Assembly (NCBI GenBank): GCA_900554135.1
Contig: USFU01000011.1
Location: 1 to 22,746 of the forward strand
Length of the DNA stretch: 22,746 nt
Direction: 5' to 3'
Source: an uncultured Collinsella sp.
GTDB lineage: Bacteria > Actinomycetota > Coriobacteriia > Coriobacteriales > Coriobacteriaceae
The position numbers and the translations under genes are program-made. The notes under the pieces are model-generated. The model had not been told where the DNA came from. It saw only the letters and a program-made list of their open reading frames with translations, and ran no database searches. Shown in pieces: positions 15,261 through 22,735 of this stretch (its first letter is position 1; every line of letters starts with the position of its first letter).

Positions 15261-16295
15261 ATGTCCCATAGCATCACCGATAGCACTGTCCTGCTGGGCC
15301 ACGGCTCCGGCGGCCAGATGATGAAACGTATCATCGACGAGGTCTTTCTGGATGCCTTTGGGTCGCCCGAGCTGCTCGAGGGCAACGATGCCGGCGTCGC
15401 CGCGCTACCCGCGAGCGGGCGCATCGCCATGTCGACCGACAGCTTTGTCGTCTCGCCCCAGTTCTTCCCCGGCGGCAACATCGGTCGCCTTGCCGTGTGC
15501 GGAACCGTCAACGACGTCGCGACCTCGGGCGCCAACGTGCGCTACCTATCGTGCGGCTTTATCCTCGAAGAGGGCTATCCCATGGACAAGCTGAACCAGA
15601 TTGTGCAAACCATGGCCGAGACCGCGCGCGAGGCCGGCGTGCGCATCATCACGGGCGACACCAAGGTGGTCGAGCGCGGCGGTGCCGACGGCGTCTATAT
15701 CAATACCGCCGGCGCAGGCGAGGTGCCCACGGGCGTAGTGCTCAGCGGCGCCAGCTGTCGGCCCGGCGACGCCATCCTGGTATCGGGCACGCTAGGCGAC
15801 CACGGCATCGCCATCATGAGCCAGCGCGAGGGCTTGGCGTTTTCGAGCAACATCGAAAGCGACGCTGCGCCGCTCAATCATCTGATTGCCGACGTGCTCG
15901 CCGCCGCCCCCGACACCCGCTGCTTCCGCGACCCCACGCGTGGCGGCCTGGCATCCACGCTCAACGAGTTTGCCCAGGCCAGTGGCGTTGCCATGGAGAT
16001 CGACGAGGATGCCGTGCCCGTGCGCCCCGACGTGCAGGCGGCATGCGAGATGCTCGGCTACGACATTCTGCAGGTGGCAAACGAGGGCAAGATGGTCGCT
16101 GTGGTGCCGGCCGAGCAGGCCGATGCCGCGCTGGCGGCCATGCGCGCCGCCCGCTACGGCGAGAACGCCGCCATCATCGGTCGCGTGCTGCCGCTTGCCG
16201 AGGGCACCCGCCCCGCCGTGCGCGTGCGCACCGGCTGGGGCTCAACCCGCATCCTCGACATGCTCGTGGGAGAACAGCTGCCCAGGATTTGCTAG
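15261..16295 (+). CDS. hypE: Hydrogenase maturation dehydratase HypE (thiocarbamate to thiocyanate)
   Basis: 344 residues from ATG 15261 with GGAG eight bases upstream; a TTG two codons earlier is an unlikely start. HypE uses ATP to dehydrate the carbamoyl group placed by HypF on its C-terminal cysteine, giving the cyanide donor. The protein ends PRIC, so the acceptor cysteine is intact. Other PurM/AIRS-family motifs: LLGHGSGGQMM (glycine-rich N-terminus), EGNDAGVAAL, STDSFVVSPQFFPGGNIG, GTVNDVATSGA, ITGDTKVVERG and RDPTRGGLASTLNE. It is the last gene of the block and is followed by a bidirectional terminator. Confidence 0.96.
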   Translation: MSHSITDSTVLLGHGSGGQMMKRIIDEVFLDAFGSPELLEGNDAGVAALPASGRIAMSTDSFVVSPQFFPGGNIGRLAVCGTVNDVATSGANVRYLSCGFILEEGYPMDKLNQIVQTMAETAREAGVRIITGDTKVVERGGADGVYINTAGAGEVPTGVVLSGASCRPGDAILVSGTLGDHGIAIMSQREGLAFSSNIESDAAPLNHLIADVLAAAPDTRCFRDPTRGGLASTLNEFAQASGVAMEIDEDAVPVRPDVQAACEMLGYDILQVANEGKMVAVVPAEQADAALAAMRAARYGENAAIIGRVLPLAEGTRPAVRVRTGWGSTRILDMLVGEQLPRIC

Positions 16296-16389
16296 CGGCT
16301 GCTCTGCAAGCTGCCCAGCATCCGGCCACAATCGGCCCGCCCATTTTCACTGGGACGTTGGCCCACTCAAACTGCGGGGAGATGGAAGA

Positions 16390-16420
16390 GCCCTCCTGCC
16401 GAGCTAATCGGCAGGAGGGC
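16390..16420. terminator. Bidirectional terminator between hypE and the convergent surface-protein gene
   Basis: A perfect 13-bp stem (16390-16402 with 16408-16420, GCCCTCCTGCCGA) closes a 5-base loop. It is followed by CCTTCGCTTT on the plus strand and TCTTCC on the minus strand: moderately T-rich on both sides. Position, about 95 bases after hypE and 57 bases after the minus-strand stop, fits shared use. The 94 bases between hypE and the stem hold nothing recognised. Confidence 0.7.
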
Positions 16421-16476
16421 CCTTCGCTTTGCAAAACCATACTCCTTGCAGTATTTACCTGTCAGGCAGACGCTCG

Positions 16477-19400
16477 TTACGCCGCGCGACGCTTGGTGTA
16501 GAAAAACCAGCCGCCGACGGCCGCGATACCGACGATGCCCACGGCAACACCGGCGATGGCAAAGCCGTTCGAGCCCGCGTCCGCAGCCTTGTTGGCGGCG
16601 CCGGCGCTCAACGCGGCGGTCTTGCCGGACGTGCCCGACTTTTTGCCGCTCTTGTCTGTCTTGCCGGCGACGGAAGACTCCGTCGAATCCTTCTTGCCGG
16701 ATTCGGCCTCGGCCTTGGAATCGCCAGCTGCCTTGGCGCCCTCGCTCGAGGAAGCACCGGCCATCTTGGCGGCCACAGGAGCCATTACGCCCGCAAAACC
16801 GGCGGTCCCGTTGCCGGCACCGCCGTCCGACCCGGCACCCGGCGTCAGGACGCCCGGCGCCACCGTGGGCTTCTGCGGGTCCTTGCTGCTCGAGCCCTTG
16901 CCCGCCGTCACGGCCGTCTTCCAGGCAATCGTCTCTCCCGAGGAGACACGATACGTCGTGAGCGCGCGGAGCGCCTGCTCGGTCGCCATGGCGTTGGCCG
17001 CGCCGCCCTTGCTGTGCGCATAGCCGTTGCCGCCGTCCACGCGGTACAGGTCCAGCGCGCAGACCACGTTGGTCACGGCATTTGCAAACCCGTTAACGGG
17101 GTTGGCCGGGTCACGGTCGAGCGAAAGCAGCGCGAGGATCACCTGGGCATTGGCCTCGGCAGAACCGAAATCACAGGTGCCCGCGCTCATCTTGCCCTTG
17201 AGGTAGGAGAGGCCGTTCTCGATGGCAGCATCGACCTTGGTGTCGCCCTCATAGGGCGCCACGGCCTGGATCGCCATGGCCGTCAGGTCCACGTCGCCCA
17301 GACGCGTACCCTCCACGGTGTCGTCGCTGCCGAGAAGCTCGCAGACGGCGTCCGCGAGGCTCGCGCGCGTCCAGGCAGAACCGGCGGGTACATCCGAGCC
17401 GCTCGCATTAAGCGCCATCAGCGCAAAGATCTTCTCGTTGGCGCGCGTCATATCGGTGCGGCTGCAGATGAGCTCGACCAGGTTGACGCCGTCATAGTCG
17501 GTGATGTCCTCGCCGATGGCGGAGAGGGCCAGCGCCACACGCTCGGTCTCAGTCAGAGCGCAGGTCGCACTCCCCCACTCGGCCTTGTGCTTGGCCAGCG
17601 AGGCGCGGTAGTTGTCGAGCAGCCTGGAATCGATCTTGCGGCCCGCCTTGGCAAAGTCGTAGATCTCCCACTCGTCGCCGTACTGGAAGGCGTCGGAGCT
17701 GCGGCGCACGTCGATGAACGCAGCGGCAGCATCGATGCCCGCCGAGGCGGACTCACTCGTGGCGGGGCTCGCGGCCACACCGGCCACGGTGATGGTAAGC
17801 GTCACGGGCTCGGCACCGGCGGTCGTGTCCACCGGCGTACCCGTCGCGACCACCGTGCCGGCCGAAAGCGCAGTCACCGTGTAGTCACTCGAGGCCACGT
17901 ACAGGCCGTCATCGGGAGCGCCGTCGACGTGCTTCCAGGCGCTCTTCTCGATGCGGTCGATGCCCACGATACCCGAGGCGTCCTTGCCGTCGAGCGTCTT
18001 GAACGTCCAGGTGAGGCCGGGCTCGGTCACGCTCCAGCCGTCCGCGTCGTTTTTACCGGTAAAGGTCAGGTCGAGCTTTTGCGCCGAGCCGGCCTTGAGG
18101 TAGAGGCTGTCCGTGCCGGCCGTCACGCTCGCAAGCGGATTTTGGTAAGCATAAGTCACGTCGCACGACGCGCTGATGACCTTGCCATCGGCGTCCGTGT
18201 CGGGCAGCGTCGCGGTAAACGTGGTGGTGCCAGCCTTGTACGCCGTGTAGCCGATCTCGCCCGCGGTGGCGTAGACCGCCACGGCAGGATCGCTGCTCGT
18301 CACGGTAAAGTTGTCGCGGTTGGTGGCGTTGTCGGGCGCCACCACCGGGCGTGCGTGATCGGTCAAAAACGCGCCGCGCTCGGAGAGCGGGTTGCGGCCC
18401 TGCAGGTAGACGGTGGCGCCGTCCTCGTTATAGCCCATCGAGATGGACGTGGCGGCCACGGCTTCTGACGTCAGCGTCACGCTCTTGGAGCCAGCGCCCG
18501 CAGATGCGACGTCGCGCGGGGTAACGGTGATCGTGGCACTGCCGGCATGCTTGAAGTAAAAGCAGGCCGAGTAGTCGTTGCTGTAGATGGTCGTAGGATC
18601 GCTCGAGGCAAAGTGGAAGCGGCTGAACGAAACGGGCACGTACTCGTCCTTATCGGCGTCGACGTAATGCACGCGCACCTCGAGGTTGCGCACCTCGGAG
18701 CCCTGGACGGTAGCCGCACCATCGGTCACGTCGCTCACGGTGCCGTCGGAGGCACGATACCACAGCTCAAAGTCATCGAACTGTTTGGCCTTGGCCTTGA
18801 TCTTGATGGTGGCCACGGTCTGCTCGGAACCATTGGCCTTATGCTCGGTGGCGGTCACCGTGCCGGTGGCGTTGTCGTAGATGTAGAGCTCGCCCGTGGA
18901 CTCGTTGATACCGATATTTCCGCGGTTGGCATCGTCGGTGCCCCAGGTGACGGCGCTCGTGGCCGGCACGCCCTTAAGCGCAAAGACGCCAAGTTTGCGG
19001 TAGGCGTTCACAGCGTCGGGCGAAACCTCGAGCATATGGTCGGCAACCGCCTGGCTGGTGCCGTCGTTGGCCGTGAAGCTCACGGTGTAGGTGTCGTCGG
19101 GCGTGGTATCCTCGGGCGCCTGGTAGCTGTTGCCCGAGCCAAAGACCGGCGTGCCATTTTTATCGATACCCCAGCTGCTGCCGTTGGCGCCGCAGTTAGC
19201 GTTGATGAGGTCGGCGAAGGCGTCGGTGGCCATGTCGGCCGGGTCGACGGCATAGGAGTTGACGAGCGCCGAGGCGGGGGCGTCCATCTTGTTGGTGAGG
19301 AATGCGCCCCAGTAGGTGTTGACGAGCTGGCCCGCGTTGTAGGTCGCGAACAGCGCGCCCGCCGTGCCCTCGGAGGTCGACACGCAGTTGGACACGATGC

Positions 19401-21000
19401 CGCCGTCGAGCGTGCGCGCAAAGCCCGCAACGCCCTTGCCGGTCACGCTCGTGGAGCAGTTGAGCACGGCGCCCTGCACACTGTTGCCCAGGGGGCCGAA
19501 CGCCTTGCCGTCCGTCGCTTGCTTCAGTTTGCCGGCAAACGAGATGTTCTGCACCACGCCCGTGGAGGCAACGCCGCCCATGAGCGACTTCACGCCACCG
19601 CCGTTGGCGAAGGTGATGGTGTGGCCCTGGCCGTCGAGTGTGCCCGCAAGTATGCCCATGGGAGCAAAGAAGTACTCGTCATCGATGGTAATGTCGTTGT
19701 CGAGAACGTAATAGGCGTCGGCGTCGGCGGGTTTGAACTTGTTTTCGAGGTCGCTCTGCGAGCTCAGGTGCACTACGTTCTGCGGCTGAGCCACGGGCTC
19801 GGTGGGCTTGGGCTTCTCGAGCGCGGCAATGGCATCGGTGAGCGTCTTGGTTGCGGCGTTGACCTCGGCCTGCTTGGCGTCATCGTTGGCGTAGACGTCT
19901 TGAGCGCTCACAAGGGCCTCAGCGAGCTTCGACCAGCTCTCGGCCGTGTAGTCGTTCTCGATCTTGGCGTTGGCATCGTCAATCGCAGCCTTGAGGGCAT
20001 CCTTGTTCACGACGACCGCAGCGCCGCCCGAGATCAGCACAGGCAAACCGCCCTGCGCAGACCAGGTAAAGCCGGTGGCAGGGGCATCGGTGTTGAGCTT
20101 ATCGACCGAGGCCTGGGTCTTGAGGTCGTCGACAGAGATTTTGCTGCCAAAGGAAGAATCGACCTTGTAGCCGCACGCCTGATCGCCCGCAGTGAACAGA
20201 TTGTTGGTCACGGTGCCAGACTGATACCAGGCAACGAGGCCGTAACCGCCAAAGGGCATGCCGCTGAGGCTGCCGGCGTAATACGAGTTGAGCACCGAAC
20301 CGCCATCGAGCTTGCCTACAAGACCGGCAGCGTCAGCGAAAGTCCAATTGTCGTCAGAGGGGCTTGCCGTCGACCAGCACATTTGCACGGTACCCGAGCA
20401 TGTGGTGGCGATAGGACCGTCGGTGCCAGAAATCGTCATCGAACCCGTCACGCCCAGATTCTGTACCGTACCAGCCACGCTCTTCGCCAGCGCCTTGCCG
20501 TTGAGCACGATGCTGTGGCCCTGGCCATCGAGCGTACCGGCCACGGTCTCGATCTGTTGGCCAGCCTCAAGGCTGATATTCGCCGCGAGCTTCACGACAG
20601 CCCCGGCCTCGATGGTGGTGGGCAGCTCATCGGCAAAAGAGACCATCACGGTCTCGCCGGCCTTGGCGACGCGCGCGCCGCGTGCCTGCTGAGCATCGGC
20701 ATCCTCGTCGTCGATGTCCGCCGCGGCGGCAAGGCTCTCATCGGCAGACGGAGCGGCCTCGGAGCTCGCCTCATCCGCCGATGCCTCGGCGCCTTCAGCA
20801 CCCGTCTGCTCGTCCGCAGTGAAACTCGACTCGTCGGCATTCTCGGCAGTATCCGCCTGCTGCGAGGCCTGGGCCTGCGCCTGCACAGCGATCTCTGCCA
20901 CGCCCTCGGCAAATGCCGACGTACCCGGCATCGACCAGACGAGCAGCGCCGAGAAAGCAGCGGCTCCCAGGCGCTTGAGCATAATGTTGTTTCGCGTCAC
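16477..21000 (-). CDS. Large membrane-anchored surface protein with transcobalamin-like alpha-toroid, under a cobalamin riboswitch
   Basis: 1507 residues from GTG 20998-21000, five bases after AGGAG; the open frame continues 51 codons upstream into the riboswitch leader and is rejected. Signal peptide 1-31 (ends TSAFA), Ala/Glu/Asp-rich spacer (32-110), GLUG/beta-helix-like blocks (~130-325 and ~410-620, each with AGTLDGQGH), a FIVAR-like helical hairpin (332-396), Ig-like beta domains (~635-1075), then an alpha/alpha-toroid (~1085-1355) with repeats DVDLTAMAIQAVAPY, SAEANAQVILALLSLDRDP and AMATEQALRALTTYR. This is the prenyltransferase/terpene-cyclase fold shared with transcobalamin and intrinsic factor. 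A Ser/Lys/Gly stalk (1366-1477), a transmembrane helix and KRRAA anchor it; no LPXTG. No clear DUF4430 (transcobalamin beta) domain was seen. B12 capture is inferred from fold plus riboswitch. Confidence 0.88.
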   Translation of the reverse strand: MTRNNIMLKRLGAAAFSALLVWSMPGTSAFAEGVAEIAVQAQAQASQQADTAENADESSFTADEQTGAEGAEASADEASSEAAPSADESLAAAADIDDEDADAQQARGARVAKAGETVMVSFADELPTTIEAGAVVKLAANISLEAGQQIETVAGTLDGQGHSIVLNGKALAKSVAGTVQNLGVTGSMTISGTDGPIATTCSGTVQMCWSTASPSDDNWTFADAAGLVGKLDGGSVLNSYYAGSLSGMPFGGYGLVAWYQSGTVTNNLFTAGDQACGYKVDSSFGSKISVDDLKTQASVDKLNTDAPATGFTWSAQGGLPVLISGGAAVVVNKDALKAAIDDANAKIENDYTAESWSKLAEALVSAQDVYANDDAKQAEVNAATKTLTDAIAALEKPKPTEPVAQPQNVVHLSSQSDLENKFKPADADAYYVLDNDITIDDEYFFAPMGILAGTLDGQGHTITFANGGGVKSLMGGVASTGVVQNISFAGKLKQATDGKAFGPLGNSVQGAVLNCSTSVTGKGVAGFARTLDGGIVSNCVSTSEGTAGALFATYNAGQLVNTYWGAFLTNKMDAPASALVNSYAVDPADMATDAFADLINANCGANGSSWGIDKNGTPVFGSGNSYQAPEDTTPDDTYTVSFTANDGTSQAVADHMLEVSPDAVNAYRKLGVFALKGVPATSAVTWGTDDANRGNIGINESTGELYIYDNATGTVTATEHKANGSEQTVATIKIKAKAKQFDDFELWYRASDGTVSDVTDGAATVQGSEVRNLEVRVHYVDADKDEYVPVSFSRFHFASSDPTTIYSNDYSACFYFKHAGSATITVTPRDVASAGAGSKSVTLTSEAVAATSISMGYNEDGATVYLQGRNPLSERGAFLTDHARPVVAPDNATNRDNFTVTSSDPAVAVYATAGEIGYTAYKAGTTTFTATLPDTDADGKVISASCDVTYAYQNPLASVTAGTDSLYLKAGSAQKLDLTFTGKNDADGWSVTEPGLTWTFKTLDGKDASGIVGIDRIEKSAWKHVDGAPDDGLYVASSDYTVTALSAGTVVATGTPVDTTAGAEPVTLTITVAGVAASPATSESASAGIDAAAAFIDVRRSSDAFQYGDEWEIYDFAKAGRKIDSRLLDNYRASLAKHKAEWGSATCALTETERVALALSAIGEDITDYDGVNLVELICSRTDMTRANEKIFALMALNASGSDVPAGSAWTRASLADAVCELLGSDDTVEGTRLGDVDLTAMAIQAVAPYEGDTKVDAAIENGLSYLKGKMSAGTCDFGSAEANAQVILALLSLDRDPANPVNGFANAVTNVVCALDLYRVDGGNGYAHSKGGAANAMATEQALRALTTYRVSSGETIAWKTAVTAGKGSSSKDPQKPTVAPGVLTPGAGSDGGAGNGTAGFAGVMAPVAAKMAGASSSEGAKAAGDSKAEAESGKKDSTESSVAGKTDKSGKKSGTSGKTAALSAGAANKAADAGSNGFAIAGVAVGIVGIAAVGGWFFYTKRRAA

Positions 21001-21021
21001 CCGTTCTCCTTCTTTCGCGAA
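20991..21021 (-). promoter_or_regulatory. Possible hairpin enclosing the ribosome site and GTG start of the surface-protein gene
   Basis: TTCGCG (21016-21021, minus strand) can pair with CGCGAA (20991-20996). The 19-base loop holds AAGGAG (21006-21011) and the GTG start (20998-21000). Such a fold could hide or present the start site. The stem is only six pairs, and TTCGCGAA is itself self-complementary, so the call is tentative. Confidence 0.35.
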
Positions 21022-21175
21022 CCTGCAATAGAGCCATGGCGAAGAAGGCGGGACAGGCGATACCCCGGCAGCACAAAGGCGCACGTCAGCCACCCTATCG
21101 GCAGCAAAACGCACGCTCAGCAGCACCCCTTGTAGACCGGAATCCAGCGGCAAACAGAGAGGCCCTCGGTTTCGA

Positions 21176-21303
21176 GAAGAGCGCGGGCAGGTAATCTGAC
21201 TCGCGGGCGCGCCCGCATACAGTAACCGCCTTGCTCGGGATTCTCACCCGATTCCCCTTTATGCGCTCGCGCGCACCCGTGCTCCGGCTTCTATTTTTAA
21301 TCG
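21176..21303 (-). promoter_or_regulatory. Cobalamin (B12) riboswitch
   Basis: Minus-strand RNA shows the conserved order of the cobalamin aptamer: AAGCCGG, the GGGGAATCGGGTGAGAATCC stem region (21235-21257), GCGGTTACTGTATGC (at about 21215-21229), and the B12-box GAGTCAGATTACCTGCC (21186-21202). The spacing is normal for the family. The following ~165 nt up to the GTG start at 21000 has no T-tailed terminator, so control is probably at translation, as is common in actinobacteria. High adenosyl- or methyl-cobalamin is expected to lower expression of the surface protein downstream. Confidence 0.92.
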
Positions 21304-21308
21304 GAGGA

Positions 21309-21338
21309 AGTGTACGTTACCGCAGGTAAATCGGTCAA
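21309..21338 (-). promoter_or_regulatory. Promoter of the riboswitch-controlled transcript
   Basis: On the minus strand TTGACC (21333-21338) is followed after 18 bases by TACACT (21309-21314). The predicted start near 21302 coincides with the first base of the cobalamin aptamer, which independently supports both calls. Confidence 0.55.
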
Positions 21339-21449
21339 TGCGCTACACAAAAAACCGCCATACCCGAGCCATATGGCTCCCGGATGACCACCTATAGGCA
21401 ACCCATATCGCCACTAGGCCGCTAACGAACCAAGCCCGCCCGCAAGATT

Positions 21450-21569
21450 GAGCGGGCCGAGTGTCCCCCGTGGGGCTGAGGGGGCCAAATGTACCTGTTA
21501 GAGGCCATTTAAGCGTTTTAACGGGGACTTTTGGCCCCCTCAGTCCCACGAGGGACATTTGGCCCGCTC
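21450..21569. repeat. 120-bp element: 40-bp near-perfect inverted repeat around a 40-base centre
   Basis: Arms 21450-21489 and 21530-21569 match at 36 of 40 positions. Of the four differences, three are G-T pairs on the plus-strand RNA. The centre (21490-21529) includes CGTTTTAACG. The element lies between the riboswitch promoter and the HAD gene, where no gene is otherwise seen. It resembles a miniature inverted-repeat element or a REP-type sequence; a terminator role is also possible but neither neighbour is transcribed into it. The stretch 21339-21449 holds nothing recognised. Confidence 0.75.
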
Positions 21570-21639
21570 ATGCCCGACTGGAACGGCACGCGCTATCATG
21601 GGTGCCGTTTTGATGAGTCATCTTGATGGGAGCGTACCT

Positions 21640-22305
21640 ATGGCAGCTTTTTCCACCGTGATCTTTGACCTTGACGGCACCATCCTCAACACGCTCGAGG
21701 ACCTGGCAGCCGCCGGTAACCATACCTGCGAGATGCACGGTTGGCCCACGTTTGCCGTTGACGAATACCGCTATAAGGTGGGAAACGGCATGCTCAAGCT
21801 GGTCGAGCGCTTTATGCCCGCCGAGTATGCGGGCGACGGGCGCGCCTTTGAGCAGTCGCTTGCCGAATTTAGGGCTTACTACGGCGAGCACAAGGAGGAC
21901 CACACCGCCCCCTACGCCGGCACGATTGAGATGCTCGACCGTCTGCGCGCCGCGGGCATTCAGCTTGCCGTGCTCACCAACAAGGATCATATTTCGGCAG
22001 CCCCGCTTATCGAGAAATACTTTGGTTCCGAGCGCTTTGCGCTGGTGCAAGGCCGTGTCGATGCGTTTCCGCCTAAGCCCGAAGCGCCCGTCACGCTGCA
22101 CGTGATGAAGGAGCTGGGCGCCAATCCGGCGACCACGCTCTATGTGGGCGATTCGAATGTCGATGTCCTGACCGGCCACAACGCCGGCCTTAAGAGCGCC
22201 GGCGTCAGCTGGGGCTTCCGCGGCCGCGCAGAGCTGGAGACCGCCGGCGCCGACTACGTGGTAGACACCCAGGCAGAGCTCGCGGCGCTGGTGCTGGGCG
22301 AGTAG
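21640..22305 (+). CDS. HAD-superfamily phosphatase, phosphoglycolate-phosphatase type (Gph-like)
   Basis: 221 residues. ATG 21640 follows GGGAG by seven bases; in-frame upstream ATGs at 21598 and 21613 lack good ribosome sites. HAD motifs: I, VIFDLDGTILNT (nucleophile D10, general acid D12); II, VLTNKD (T113); III, K146 in PPKPEAP; IV, YVGDSNVDV (D171, D175). A helical cap of the C1 type lies at ~18-85. The pattern VGNGMLKLVERF and PYAGTIEMLDRLRAAG is typical of Gph/PGP-like enzymes, which remove phosphate from 2-phosphoglycolate, but HAD substrates cannot be read from sequence. A TATCAT box at 21594-21599 may serve as -10. It stands alone, divergent from the B12-regulated gene. Confidence 0.93.
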   Translation: MAAFSTVIFDLDGTILNTLEDLAAAGNHTCEMHGWPTFAVDEYRYKVGNGMLKLVERFMPAEYAGDGRAFEQSLAEFRAYYGEHKEDHTAPYAGTIEMLDRLRAAGIQLAVLTNKDHISAAPLIEKYFGSERFALVQGRVDAFPPKPEAPVTLHVMKELGANPATTLYVGDSNVDVLTGHNAGLKSAGVSWGFRGRAELETAGADYVVDTQAELAALVLGE

Positions 22306-22347
22306 CGAGCGGCACTGCTTAACGTAGCTGCGACAATTCTTCCGCGA

Positions 22348-22519
22348 GGAAAGCGCGTCCCGTTTTGGAGCTCCGAAATGGGATGCGCTTTCCGCTTGAG
22401 GCGCGTCGGGAAAACGCCATCCCGTTTTGGAGCAATATTCCGGGTCGCACTTTCCGCAACCCACCCCATCCGGAAACCGCGACCCACTATTCGCCCAAAT
22501 ACCGGCTCGCATTTTCCCG
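22348..22519. repeat. Degenerate 62-bp tandem repeats with nested hairpins
   Basis: The motif CGCTTTCCGC/CACTTTCCGC/CATTTTCCCG recurs at 22386, 22448 and 22510, exactly 62 bases apart. Blocks between share GGAAA, TCCCGTTTTGGAGC (22358 and 22420) and CCGGGTCG/CCGGCTCG just before the motif. Nested stems: 22348-22370 with 22371-22393 (23 pairs, three G-T, no loop), and 22442-22456 with 22471-22485 (15 bases, two mismatches). Since 62 is not a multiple of three and no frame has conserved features, the region is treated as non-coding. It begins about 40 bases after the HAD stop. Confidence 0.65.
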
Positions 22520-22546
22520 AGCACCCACGATGCAACGCTGAACAAA

Positions 22547-22616
22547 GGAGACAGGTTCATATGCACCAAAGGAGTGTCCCCAACTGCCGGCAGAAAAGGA
22601 ACGTCCCCAACTGCCG
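22547..22616. repeat. 27-bp-period direct repeat with a palindromic junction
   Basis: AAAGGAGTGTCCCCAACTGC (from 22568) recurs with two changes from 22595 (AAAGGAACGTCCCCAACTGC). The palindrome CTGCCGGCAG (22584-22593) lies at the end of the first copy. GGAGACA (22547-22553) can pair imperfectly with TGTCCCC of the first copy. Looks like a fragment of an extragenic repeat family; the stretch 22617-22690 holds nothing else recognised. Confidence 0.5.
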
Positions 22617-22694
22617 CCCCCAATGACTACCATGGCAACGCCGCAGGTAGAGGACGGACAGCGAGCGGGCACCAGAGCGAACAAATTGGCATGA

Positions 22695-22735
22695 AAAGAG
22701 GACGGCATAGACCTTCTGGTCATGCCGTCCTCTTT
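22695..22735. terminator. Strong terminator hairpin at the right end
   Basis: A 14-bp perfect stem (22695-22708 with 22722-22735, AAAGAGGACGGCAT) continues through one bulged A into GACC/GGTC (22710-22713 with 22718-22721) and a TTCT loop. A-rich 5' and T-rich 3' flanks make it usable in either direction. It may end the HAD transcript, though 390 bases past its stop, or a minus-strand gene entering from the right. Confidence 0.7.

Noticed and set aside
16429..21135. Long plus-strand open frames (679 and 862 codons) opposite the B12-regulated surface protein
   Set aside because: They are shadows of the minus-strand gene; their translations are biased to Arg, Gly, Leu and Val with no recognisable domain, and the right-hand one runs through the leader region.
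21001..21153. 51-codon in-frame N-terminal extension of the surface protein
   Set aside because: It has no ribosome site, lies in the riboswitch leader, and would put the signal peptide inside the protein; the GTG at 20998-21000 with AGGAG explains the start.
21343..21558. Minus-strand 71-codon open frame over the inverted repeat
   Set aside because: Its sequence is dictated by the palindrome arms, and it has no ribosome site or family resemblance.
22348..22616. CRISPR array
   Set aside because: The repeats are degenerate, the units are contiguous without unique spacers, and no cas gene is present.
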